Below are positions 22,172 through 29,091 of a stretch of DNA of 32,324 nt, piece after piece. The notes beneath the pieces are model-generated. The model was given only the letters and a program-made list of their open reading frames with translations, ran no database searches and was not told the origin of the DNA. Made by a program: the position numbers and the translations under genes. This stretch comes from Planctomycetota bacterium (lineage in GTDB: Bacteria; Planctomycetota; Planctomycetia; Gemmatales; Gemmataceae), in the NCBI GenBank assembly GCA_021413735.1, contig JAIOPV010000152.1, positions 1-32,324 of the forward strand, read 5' to 3'. How positions within the stretch are numbered: the stretch's first letter is position 1; every line of letters begins with the position of its first letter.

Positions 22172-22497
22172 TGTCCAGCGATCTTAAACGGCTGTTCCAG
22201 GCGTGTGGCCACATTGAGCGGATCAAGGAAGGCACATACCCGCAGGTGGTCGGTGACACCAAGGACGGGACTTACCGCATTGTCGAGCGGCCGTGGGCGC
22301 AAGTACCGGAGCCGAAAAAGCTCGCCATCCTCCAAGGCGCGGTTGATTGGTCCGGCGTGACCGACCGCGACAAGGCCCACATCCTCCTCGGTGAGATTGA
22401 TCCGGGGAAGATCACGGATGCCCAGCGCGACAGGCTGGTGCGCGCGGCCGACGCGCCGGAGAAGGTGAAGCAGGCAGACAGGGGAATGGAACTTTAA
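22168..22497 (+). CDS. Unknown soluble protein (109 aa)
   Basis: The ATG at 22168 overlaps the upstream stop; a second ATG at 22171 is an alternative. The 109 residues include a basic N-terminus (SSDLKRLFQACG), a beta-like part (TYRIVERPWAQV) and helical segments (KLAILQGAVDW, DAQRDRLVRAADAPEKV). No family is recognised. It is separated by 13 bp from the next gene and belongs to the same rightward operon. Confidence 0.5.
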   Translation: MMSSDLKRLFQACGHIERIKEGTYPQVVGDTKDGTYRIVERPWAQVPEPKKLAILQGAVDWSGVTDRDKAHILLGEIDPGKITDAQRDRLVRAADAPEKVKQADRGMEL

Positions 22498-22510
22498 CCG
22501 GAGAAATCGC

Positions 22511-22873
22511 GTGCAACCCGCTAACGACAATTCACGCCTGGCCTCCGCCGAATCGATCGCGGCTCACCTCACGAAAGGACTGCCGCGAATGCTCGAAGCC
22601 AGCGGTGTCTCACCGACCGTCCGGGAAAGCGTGCGGGAGTTCGTCGCCCCGGCCGTCGCCCTGCTGAACCAGACGGGTCCGAACATAGTCGCGGGCCTGG
22701 AAGGATTCGCCGAGGAATTCTCGCGAGCTGCTGCAACTCCGGAGCAAGCACGTGTCGCAGCCGACTTCCAGGAATTCGTCGGGTGGGTGGCAACGGGACG
22801 GAGACCGGAGTATCTGCCATTCGCCGAGGAATGCGATCAGCCGCAGCGTGGCGGCCCGGAGATGGAAAGGTGA
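22511..22873 (+). CDS. Unknown helical protein (120 aa)
   Basis: Starts at GTG 22511 with GGAGAAA about 6 bases upstream. The protein is helical throughout (SAESIAAHLTKGLPRMLEA, VRESVREFVAPAVALLNQ, IVAGLEGFAEEFSRAAA), with a short acidic and Pro-rich end. It is probably soluble. The GPEMER ending resembles the GGFEMEQ ending of the 76-residue protein upstream, perhaps by shared origin. The function is unknown. It precedes an excisionase-like HTH gene by 4 bp. Confidence 0.5.
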   Translation: MQPANDNSRLASAESIAAHLTKGLPRMLEASGVSPTVRESVREFVAPAVALLNQTGPNIVAGLEGFAEEFSRAAATPEQARVAADFQEFVGWVATGRRPEYLPFAEECDQPQRGGPEMER

Positions 22874-22877
22874 TCCC

Positions 22878-23078
22878 ATGCCCGACATTATGACAAAGCC
22901 GGAAGTATGCCAATACCTCCGCTGTTCTCAGCGCACTCTCGACCGCTGGCGTTCGATGTGGAAGGCGAAGAAGGTGAATCCGCTGGGAGAAGTGAAAATT
23001 CGGCGACGAGCCTGCTTCCAGAAAGCCGCCGTGGAGAAGTTGATCGTCGCGCCGAAGATGTGGCTGGCAGGGGGGTGA
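22878..23078 (+). CDS. Excisionase-like helix-turn-helix protein (HTH_17/MerR-like)
   Basis: Starts at ATG 22878 behind GAAAGG. The 66 residues (KPEVCQYLRCSQRTLDRW, then VKIRRRACFQKAAVEKLI) match the short winged HTH proteins of the HTH_17/excisionase type. The first helix-turn-helix reads DNA and the following wing carries the RRR basic patch. Such proteins bind near an attachment site and direct an integrase toward excision, or act as transcription factors. A tyrosine integrase in the element makes an Xis role plausible, but the gene is 4.6 kb from it. Confidence 0.65.
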   Translation: MPDIMTKPEVCQYLRCSQRTLDRWRSMWKAKKVNPLGEVKIRRRACFQKAAVEKLIVAPKMWLAGG

Positions 23079-23083
23079 CGAAA

Positions 23084-23100
23084 GTTCTTGCGCAAGGAAC
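23084..23100. promoter_or_regulatory. Near-palindrome upstream of tRNA-Glu
   Basis: GTTCTTGCGCAAGGAAC contains the perfect palindrome CTTGCGCAAG (23087-23096) extended by GTT/AAC with one bulged base. It lies 24 bases before the tRNA and just after the HTH gene, so it may be an operator. No clear promoter elements are visible. Confidence 0.4.
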
Positions 23101-23124
23101 TGAATTCCGCTACTGCTTTTGGGT

Positions 23125-23201
23125 GGCCCCTTGGTCTAACGGTTAAGGATACGTCTCTTTCAAGGACGAGGAGCAGGGTTCAACTCCCGCAGGGGCTACC
23201 A
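23125..23201 (+). tRNA. tRNA-Glu (anticodon UUC), element-borne, encoded CCA
   Basis: The 77-base sequence folds as a cloverleaf with acceptor arms GGCCCCT/AGGGGCT, D-arm GTCT/GGAT and anticodon stem CGTCT/GGACG. The anticodon loop is CTTTCAA with UUC at its centre. The T loop is TTCAACT, and A-CCA is encoded. Two of the five T-stem pairs (C49-C65 and A50-G64) are mismatched, which would weaken it. It lies 18 bp upstream of the kinase-phosphatase gene, between an excisionase-like gene and an RNA-repair operon, so it is probably part of the cargo or the remnant of a nested insertion. Confidence 0.88.
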
Positions 23202-23218
23202 CAAGAAAGAGAGGTGGA

Positions 23219-24148
23219 ATGGCAAAGGCTGTAATCTTCGACATTGACGGCACGTTGGCAGACGCGACACATCGCCTGCATCATATCCAAAATGGCTCCC
23301 GCAACTGGGACGCTTTTTTCGCTGAGGCCGCGAACGACCCGGTTATCGAGCCCGTCCGCGACTTGGTCCAACTTTTCGACAATCAGGACTACCAGATCAT
23401 CCTCGTCTCCGGGCGCACAGACAAGATTCGTGGCCTGACCGAAGCGTGGCTCGATCAACATTCCATTCCATACCACGAATTGTACATGCGGGCAGAGAGC
23501 GACTACCGCCAAGATTTCCTCGTTAAATCCGAACTTCTCGACGGAATACTCGCGAAAGGCCATCAGATCCATTGCGTGATCGATGACCGCCCGAGCGTGG
23601 TTGCCATGTGGCGAGAACGGGGGCTGACGTGCCTGCAATGCCGCGAATGGGACGAGCGGGAAGCGTCAACACCTGGCTTGCTCACGCTCATGGTCGGCCC
23701 CTCGGGTGGAGGAAAGACTACTTGGCTGACGTCCGAAGGCGCCTCCGCCCACGGCATCCATCCGTCGCACGTCATCAGCAGCGATCAAATTCGGGCTGAC
23801 CTGTGCGGCGACTTCCGCGACCAAACCAAAAACGACGAGGTATTCACAACTCTGCATGCCATTGCTCAAGCCCGGCTTGCCCACGGACTGCCGACTGTCA
23901 TTGATGCGACCAATCTCCGGCGCAAGGACCGCCTTGCCGCTGTTGCGCTCGCAAAGGGAGGCAAGGTGCGATACGTCATCATCGATCGGCCGGAGGCGGA
24001 GAAACGCCGCGACGCCGGGTGGCGGGCAGGGTTGCAAATAGATCTCATTGCCAAGCACGCGCAAACTTTCGGCAGTCAGGTGAAGGACATCCTCGCCGGA
24101 GATCAACTCCCGAATGTTGAGGTTATCGACCTCCGGAGGGCGGCATGA
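23219..24148 (+). CDS. Bifunctional polynucleotide phosphatase-kinase (RNA end healing)
   Basis: Starts at ATG 23219 behind AGAGAGGTGG. The 309-residue protein is a HAD phosphatase (residues about 1-150: DIDGTLAD with Asp8 and Asp10, SGRTD, VIDDRP) followed by a P-loop kinase (GPSGGGKT at 160-167, Lys166, then SSDQIRADL and a lid-like region with RPEAEKRR). In T4-type Pnkp the two activities convert a 2',3'-cyclic or 3'-phosphate and a 5'-OH into the ends an RNA ligase needs. The order here is phosphatase then kinase, the reverse of T4 Pnkp and as in animal PNKP. It overlaps the ligase gene by 4 bp (ATGA), so healing and sealing enzymes are co-translated. Confidence 0.87.
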   Translation: MAKAVIFDIDGTLADATHRLHHIQNGSRNWDAFFAEAANDPVIEPVRDLVQLFDNQDYQIILVSGRTDKIRGLTEAWLDQHSIPYHELYMRAESDYRQDFLVKSELLDGILAKGHQIHCVIDDRPSVVAMWRERGLTCLQCREWDEREASTPGLLTLMVGPSGGGKTTWLTSEGASAHGIHPSHVISSDQIRADLCGDFRDQTKNDEVFTTLHAIAQARLAHGLPTVIDATNLRRKDRLAAVALAKGGKVRYVIIDRPEAEKRRDAGWRAGLQIDLIAKHAQTFGSQVKDILAGDQLPNVEVIDLRRAA

Positions 24149-25266
24149 TGCACCCCGCGAGGATGATGCCGTTCGACGTTCTGTGGGACGGCTTGCAAAA
24201 GGCGAAGGCCGAGAGGGAGGTGTCGGAGAACGTCGGGCACGACGGTCTGCGGCTGTACTGCTACTCCGAAAGCACAGTGTACGACCGGAAGTGGAACGAC
24301 ATCACGATGCTCGCCAGAGGCGTGATCCTCGACCCCGAAAGCAAGCGAGTCGTGGCGACGCCATTCCCGAAGTTCTTCAATGTTGGTGAGCGGTTGGACT
24401 CCATCCCAGACCTGCCGTTCGAGACGTTCGAGAAACTGGACGGTAGCCTTATCATCCTGTTCCAGCACAAAGGCGAATGGCGCACTGCTACGAAGGGCAG
24501 CCTCGGCTCTGACCAGGCGAAGTGGGCTGCGGCATGGATTTCCAACCATGACCTGTCCTGCCTGGATCCGGAGACGACATATCTTGCGGAGGCGATCTAC
24601 CCCGAGAATCGGATCGTCGTCCACTACCACCACACGGGCCTCGTGCTGCTGGGCGCGTACCGGGGTGACGGCACAGAAGTCAGTTACACCGACCTGCGAG
24701 GCTTGGGAGAGCGGCTCGGTTGGCGAATTGCCAAGCGGCACTCGTTCACAGCCGTGTCCGAACTCTTAGCGCTCGCGAAGACGCTCCCCCCGACGGAAGA
24801 AGGGTTCGTGCTGCGCTTCTCCAACGGACTCCGGCTGAAGGTGAAAGGCGATGAGTATTGCCGGATCCACCGCCTCGTCTCTCGTCTGACGCCGCTGGCG
24901 ATGTGGGAAGCGATGCAGGCCGGGGACGACTTGGAAACGATCCGCCGCCAACTCCCAGAGGAGTTCTGGCAGGATTTCGACACGATCATTGCGTTACTCC
25001 ACCAGCAGATAGAGGATCTGATCGCCGAGGTGACGGCCGAGGCCGAACTGGTGGCGCACCTGTCAGACAAGGATGTCGGGCTACGGCTGTCAACGTTTCC
25101 TGACCGCGTCCGGCGCTTCATCTTCCCGTACCGGAAGAATAATGGCGACTTGCTTTCATCACGCACTCGCGACCTCGTGTTCCGCGAAATTCGTCCGGAT
25201 GCTAACCGCCTGGACGGCTATCGACCCTCCTCGGCGGTAAATAGAGTGATCGACGAGGCGGCGTGA
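24145..25266 (+). CDS. T4 Rnl1-like RNA ligase (RNA end sealing)
   Basis: Starts at ATG 24145 overlapping the phosphatase-kinase stop. The 373-residue protein has the nucleotidyltransferase motifs of ATP-dependent RNA ligases: motif I EKLDGSL with active-site Lys97, which is adenylated; a motif III-like ETTYLAEAIYPENRIV with Glu149; motif IV TEEGFVLRF (Glu218/219); and motif V LRLKVKGDEYCR (Lys232, Lys234). The C-terminal part is helical, as in the T4 RnlA family. Together with the upstream end-healing enzyme it forms a full RNA-repair pathway, classically used by phage T4 to reseal tRNA cut by anticodon nucleases. Its stop overlaps the next start (GTGA). Confidence 0.87.
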   Translation: MMHPARMMPFDVLWDGLQKAKAEREVSENVGHDGLRLYCYSESTVYDRKWNDITMLARGVILDPESKRVVATPFPKFFNVGERLDSIPDLPFETFEKLDGSLIILFQHKGEWRTATKGSLGSDQAKWAAAWISNHDLSCLDPETTYLAEAIYPENRIVVHYHHTGLVLLGAYRGDGTEVSYTDLRGLGERLGWRIAKRHSFTAVSELLALAKTLPPTEEGFVLRFSNGLRLKVKGDEYCRIHRLVSRLTPLAMWEAMQAGDDLETIRRQLPEEFWQDFDTIIALLHQQIEDLIAEVTAEAELVAHLSDKDVGLRLSTFPDRVRRFIFPYRKNNGDLLSSRTRDLVFREIRPDANRLDGYRPSSAVNRVIDEAA

Positions 25267-25457
25267 ATCCTACTGAATTGCGTCAGATCGGCGAGAAGTT
25301 GTACGGTCCCCATTGGCAATCCAAGCTGGCGGCGGCCTTGCCCGTCACCACTCGCACGATTCGCTACTGGCTCGCTGGCAAGCGAGAAATCCGGGAGGTG
25401 ATTGCCAGGCGGATCAGGTCACTCGAACACGAAGGCAAGGACGCAAATCATGGTTGA
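25263..25457 (+). CDS. Small helix-turn-helix protein of the RNA-repair operon (64 aa)
   Basis: GTG 25263 overlaps the RNA ligase stop. The 64 residues (ELRQIGEKLYGPHWQSKLAA, LPVTTRTIRYWLAGKREI, EVIARRIRSLEHEG) match a short XRE/Arc-like helix-turn-helix of phage type, where YGPHWQ..LA precedes the turn and TTRTIRYW is the recognition helix. It may autoregulate the operon. It overlaps the HD gene by 8 bp. No partner site was recognised. Confidence 0.65.
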   Translation: MNPTELRQIGEKLYGPHWQSKLAAALPVTTRTIRYWLAGKREIREVIARRIRSLEHEGKDANHG

Positions 25458-26004
25458 ATCCCATCTACTCCACCACTTCGCTCTCGGCTACGCGACGACA
25501 GCGCATCATGCACAGAAACGCAAGTACACGGGCGAACCCTACGTGAATCATTGCCGCAACGTGGCAGCGATCGTCGCTGGATACACCGATGACCAAGAGG
25601 TGATTGCCGCTGCCTTGCTTCACGACGTTCTCGAAGACACGCCGACAACCCCAGAGGAGTTGCGTGAGCATTTCAGAGATCGTGTCGTGAGTCTGGTTCT
25701 GGAAGTGACTGATGCGTCCCGGCCACATGACGGCAACCGAGAGACACGGAAGGCACTTGATCGCGAGCACCTGGCCCGGTCTTCCCCTGAAGGGGCCACG
25801 ATCAAGCTGGCTGATTTGATCGACAACACCGACAGCATCACCCGGTATGACCCGAACTTCGCCCGAGTGTACCTCGCGGAGAAAGAGCGGTTACTACCGC
25901 TTCTGAAACACGGAAATCCGGAGTTGTGGCAGCGAGCAAACGAGACATTGATCGAGGCGCAGCGGAAGTTGATCCACGACAGCCTGGCTGGTTCGCATGC
26001 CTGA
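25450..26004 (+). CDS. HD-domain alarmone hydrolase (SpoT/MESH1-type)
   Basis: ATG 25450 overlaps the small HTH gene by 8 bp. The 184 residues keep the Mn-dependent (p)ppGpp-hydrolase signature with exact spacing: RKYTGEPY at 24-31, His34, His58-Asp59, Glu62-Asp63 and Asp122/Asn126. The single HD domain without a synthetase domain is that of a small alarmone hydrolase. It would remove (p)ppGpp or a related nucleotide. Its presence in a tRNA-repair operon may tie amino-acid or tRNA stress to recovery. It overlaps the following nucleotidyltransferase gene by 8 bp. The substrate is inferred from motifs. Confidence 0.78.
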   Translation: MVESHLLHHFALGYATTAHHAQKRKYTGEPYVNHCRNVAAIVAGYTDDQEVIAAALLHDVLEDTPTTPEELREHFRDRVVSLVLEVTDASRPHDGNRETRKALDREHLARSSPEGATIKLADLIDNTDSITRYDPNFARVYLAEKERLLPLLKHGNPELWQRANETLIEAQRKLIHDSLAGSHA

Positions 26005-26572
26005 GTCCGCCACCATCGTCCGGATGCAATTCGGTTCCCACGTCTACGGCACCAATGTTCCCACCAGCGATCTTGATTTCAAAGCAGTTCACCTTCCTCC
26101 GGCGCGAGACATCCTTCTCCAGCGAGTAAAAAACGCTGTCCACATCTCCACCAAGCAGGACCGGACGCTCAAGAACACCGCCGAAGACACCGACTTCGAA
26201 TCGTTCTCTCTCCAGAAGTACATGAAACTGCTGCTCGAAGGGCAGACTATCGCACTCACGATGCTGTTTACCCCGGAACGGTGGATCATCGAAGCCGATC
26301 CGGTGTGGCACGAAATCTGTGAGCAAAAATCTCTGTGGCTGCACCGAGGCGTGTCCGCGTTCGCCGGGTACTGCCGCCAGCAGGCGAACAAGTACGGCAT
26401 CCGCGGGTCGCGTGTCGCCGCGTCACGGGCGGCCGCTGACTGGGCGGTCGGCTGGATCGCGATCTGGGGCCACCAGAAGAAGCTCAAGGAGATTTGGCCC
26501 GCAGTCGAGGACCTCTGCGACCGAGGGCTGGAACACATCGCGGTCGTGGACGGAACGCATGGAGACGGATAG
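25997..26572 (+). CDS. Nucleotidyltransferase, N-terminal part (polymerase-beta fold), ends at an amber codon
   Basis: ATG 25997 overlaps the HD gene by 8 bp. The start of the protein (MQFGSHVYGTNVPTSDLDFK) is the polymerase-beta-type signature GS...G...SDxD, with Gly13-Ser14 and the metal-binding Asp25/Asp27. The 191-residue part continues with helical text (YMKLLLEGQTIALTMLF, YGIRGSRVAASRAAADWAV) up to VVDGTHGDG. It then hits TAG (26570-26572). The same frame stays open after the stop and encodes the usual C-terminal domain, so the intact protein should be about 328 residues. The likely role is nucleotide addition to RNA or protein; it is not a CCA enzyme by motif. Confidence 0.75.
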   Translation: MPESATIVRMQFGSHVYGTNVPTSDLDFKAVHLPPARDILLQRVKNAVHISTKQDRTLKNTAEDTDFESFSLQKYMKLLLEGQTIALTMLFTPERWIIEADPVWHEICEQKSLWLHRGVSAFAGYCRQQANKYGIRGSRVAASRAAADWAVGWIAIWGHQKKLKEIWPAVEDLCDRGLEHIAVVDGTHGDG

Positions 26573-26983
26573 CCCGTCCGGTTTTTGGAAGTGTGCAACC
26601 GAAAGGTTCAGGAACATGCCACGCTCAAGGAAGCACACGCGATCTTCCGCCGGACATTCGAGGAGTACGGTCAGCGTGCGTTGTTGGCTGAAAAGAATGA
26701 GGGCGTGGACTGGAAGGCCATGATGCATGCTCTCCGCGTCTCGCGCGAAGCCGAGGAGTTGCTCCTCCACCACACGATCACCTACCCGCGTCCCGAGGCT
26801 TCGTTGCTGCTGGCGATCAGAAAGGGCGAGTTGCCGTATAAGCAGGTTGCGGAAATGCTTGAGGAAGGACTGCTACGGCTTGAGGAGTGTCGTCGGATTT
26901 CCAGACTGCCCGACGAGCCAGACCATGATAGTGCCGAGGCTTTAGTCGTAGACTGTTATCGTAATGTGGTCAAACATAAATAG
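26573..26983 (+). pseudogene. C-terminal part of the nucleotidyltransferase, cut off by the amber codon
   Basis: From 26573 the frame of the preceding gene continues for 136 codons. It begins PVRFLEVCNRKVQEHATLKEA, then TFEEYGQRALLAEKNEGVDWKA, ALRVSREAEELLLHHTITYP and RKGELPYKQVAEMLEEGLLR. This matches the helical C-terminal domain I associate with COG3541-like nucleotidyltransferases. There is no good start codon or ribosome binding site after the amber (only TTG 26585), so expression requires readthrough, suppression or a sequencing error. The text is well preserved, suggesting a recent stop or one that is functional. Confidence 0.65.
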
Positions 26984-27004
26984 CGCGCCATCCACAAATC
27001 ATTT

Positions 27005-27586
27005 TCAGCGTTTCTTTGGCCTTTCCAGGTGTGCGGCGATAAACTTTTTGTAATCCGCAATGGATGTCATTTTTATTAACAATCCCTCGCCCAGGTTCGT
27101 GACCATCGACTTTCTAAATGAGTCTCCGCATCCGTCGTAATGGAACTCTTCCGTCGCGCCTTTGGCAAGTAATTCGCACCACCGCCGCATATCACGGACA
27201 TAATCAAGCAATTCTTGGCGGCTCAACGAATCATGCGTCAATTGACCGTGAAAAATCTTATTTCTGTACTTGGTCGCCTCATCCAAACGCTTCAAAAGTC
27301 CGTCATGTTCCAGCCCAATCAGTTGCCTAATGGATTTTCGGTATAAAGCATTAAATCCAATTCGGAATCCATCAGCATAAACTTGTCTGTTTTTTGCGAG
27401 TGCATCTCGAAGGAGCAGTATGTGAGTTCCGTTGAATGCTGGAAATTGGTAAATCAGATGAGTGACCAATCGACGAAGTTGCTTCTCTGATTTGATCAAC
27501 GTCAATGCAAAGGCATCAATCCCTCGCGTTTCGGTCTCGGACTTCAAAAGCAAGTCGACGGTTGCGAACTCTTCGGCGAACCCCAT
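27005..27586 (-). CDS. HEPN-like protein with RX4H RNase motif (193 aa)
   Basis: The start is ATG 27586 because AAGGAGA lies about 10 bases upstream; an ATG at 27625 has no such site. The protein is all-helical (about 90 percent), with the motif YRNKIFHG at residues 107-114: Arg108-x4-His113 is the catalytic pair of HEPN RNases. The surrounding helices (KSIRQLIGLEHDGLLKRL, LLDYVRDMRRWCELLA) fit the HEPN fold. HEPN enzymes often cut tRNA anticodon loops or other RNA in toxin, Abi and defence systems. It is convergent with the repair operon and close to the integrase. Low GC content compared with neighbours suggests separate acquisition. It is possibly a toxin or a defence effector. Confidence 0.6.
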   Translation of the reverse strand: MGFAEEFATVDLLLKSETETRGIDAFALTLIKSEKQLRRLVTHLIYQFPAFNGTHILLLRDALAKNRQVYADGFRIGFNALYRKSIRQLIGLEHDGLLKRLDEATKYRNKIFHGQLTHDSLSRQELLDYVRDMRRWCELLAKGATEEFHYDGCGDSFRKSMVTNLGEGLLIKMTSIADYKKFIAAHLERPKKR

Positions 27587-27665
27587 CTGAATGTCTCCTT
27601 CAATGAATTCTATAGGGAAAGACACACGGATCGATCTTGGGTTCGGTCAGTCGAAATGACTTATT

Positions 27666-28904
27666 TTACTTCAGGCCCAAAGATTCCATCGCCTTGACCG
27701 CAAGCTCCAAGTCGGCCCAACTGGAGTCGTCGTAAACGCCGAGCGTGAGCCGGATGTCCGAGTGCCGCATGAACAACTGCCGGATTCGGGCCGGGATTCC
27801 CGCCTGCCCCAGCATCATGTTCGCGGTCATACGGAGGGAGTGGAAATCGGCGTCGCCTTGGGACGTCCGGTAAGGGATGCCCGCGAATTCGAGATCCTTC
27901 TGCATGATACGAACGGATGCTTGAGGGACGTGGAACAGCATGTCGTCCGGCCCCTTTCCGGTGTCCTTGATCCACGCCGCAATCTCTGCCGCGAAGGCGG
28001 GCACAAGCAGCAACCGGGCCTGCTGGCCGTTCTTCGTTGACTTGCCGAGAATTTCGAGCCGGGGGAACGGCTTGCGGTCCAGTTCCAGATGGCACGGCCG
28101 GAGTGCTCCGATTTCTCCTAGCCGAAGTCCGGTGTAAACGGCGGTTTTGTAAATGAGCGCCCGCTCGCGGCCGAGCGTGATGAACGTGGCAGTCGCGGCG
28201 TCCCGTTTCTTTTGCGCGCGTTCATGCTGCCGCACAGTCGGCTTCACTTCGGTCCCGTAACGCTCGTGGAACGCGGCGAGGGGGCGGGCACGGGTCGCGT
28301 CGAGCAGTTTCTGGATTTGCTCCACCGCCAACGCCCGGCGTTCCTTCGTCTTCTTCCCGCCCGCGGGTGTATCCACACGGTCGAGCGGGTTGATCTCAAT
28401 CCGGTCCTTCTTGAGCAGCCACTTCACGAACACGGAGATGGCGGAGAGGTGTTTCTTCCGGTTCCCCACCGAACCGCCCACGGAGGCGAGGTAGGTATCC
28501 ACCGCTGCTGTGTTCAACTCGGCGAGCGAGCGGATGGTTTTCACGAACGCCCGCAGGATGGCCTCCTTCCGGTCCTTGTCGTGTTCCGACTTGCCGGGCT
28601 CCCGCATGACTGGGAGAAATTCTTCGAGGTGCTCCAGGGCGGGGCGGTCGTAGTGGTGCTGGCGGGGGTCGGTCAGCCTGGCCTTCACCCGGTCCTTCGT
28701 CCGCATGAGGTCGGCCATCATCGCCTGGGCGGCCGTCTTGTCGGTGCAGAGCGGCACCTTGAACTGCCGCTTGCCCTCCCGCCAGTACGCGTACCACTTC
28801 GTGGATTCGCGGACGACTTTTTTTGCCCCTGGAGTTCCGGGAGAACACCGCTTGCCTTCAGCGTTGTGCCACTCGGTGTAGGTGATTTTCTGGAGGTTTG
28901 CCAT
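27666..28904 (-). CDS. int: Tyrosine recombinase (integrase) of the element
   Basis: The start at ATG 28904 gives a 412-residue enzyme; a longer frame to 28985 adds implausible residues. The catalytic set is complete: Arg261 (TGLRLGEI), Lys288 (LGKSTKNG), His355 and Arg358 (HSLRMTANM), His381 (MRHSDI) and the nucleophile Tyr391 (TLGVYDD). The N-terminal part has the core-binding helices of the SAM-like domain at about 90-170. It is leftward, with its 5' end 188 bp from the tRNA-Ser fragment, the usual arrangement for site-specific integration beside an attachment site. The direct repeats GTGTAGC-x-GTGTGTAGC near 28921-28941 may be arm-type sites. An Xis-like protein is encoded at 22878. Confidence 0.93.
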   Translation of the reverse strand: MANLQKITYTEWHNAEGKRCSPGTPGAKKVVRESTKWYAYWREGKRQFKVPLCTDKTAAQAMMADLMRTKDRVKARLTDPRQHHYDRPALEHLEEFLPVMREPGKSEHDKDRKEAILRAFVKTIRSLAELNTAAVDTYLASVGGSVGNRKKHLSAISVFVKWLLKKDRIEINPLDRVDTPAGGKKTKERRALAVEQIQKLLDATRARPLAAFHERYGTEVKPTVRQHERAQKKRDAATATFITLGRERALIYKTAVYTGLRLGEIGALRPCHLELDRKPFPRLEILGKSTKNGQQARLLLVPAFAAEIAAWIKDTGKGPDDMLFHVPQASVRIMQKDLEFAGIPYRTSQGDADFHSLRMTANMMLGQAGIPARIRQLFMRHSDIRLTLGVYDDSSWADLELAVKAMESLGLK

Positions 28905-29091
28905 GTCGCACCCCACGGGTTTGTGTGTAGCTCCGTGTGTAGCATATCGTGGCTTTTTATGACTTCGCAAGGCCGGTAGTGGCAAGATATGGCAGGGTAT
29001 TCCGGGAAACAGAAGTGCAGAGTTTCCCCAGGATTTCTAGTGTTTTATGCGTTTTCGAGGGGGATTAGCGAGAAGGGAATGATAGGATGTG

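Noticed and set aside
28212..28979. Rightward frame opposite the integrase
   Set aside because: It is antisense to a complete tyrosine recombinase and has no start signal.
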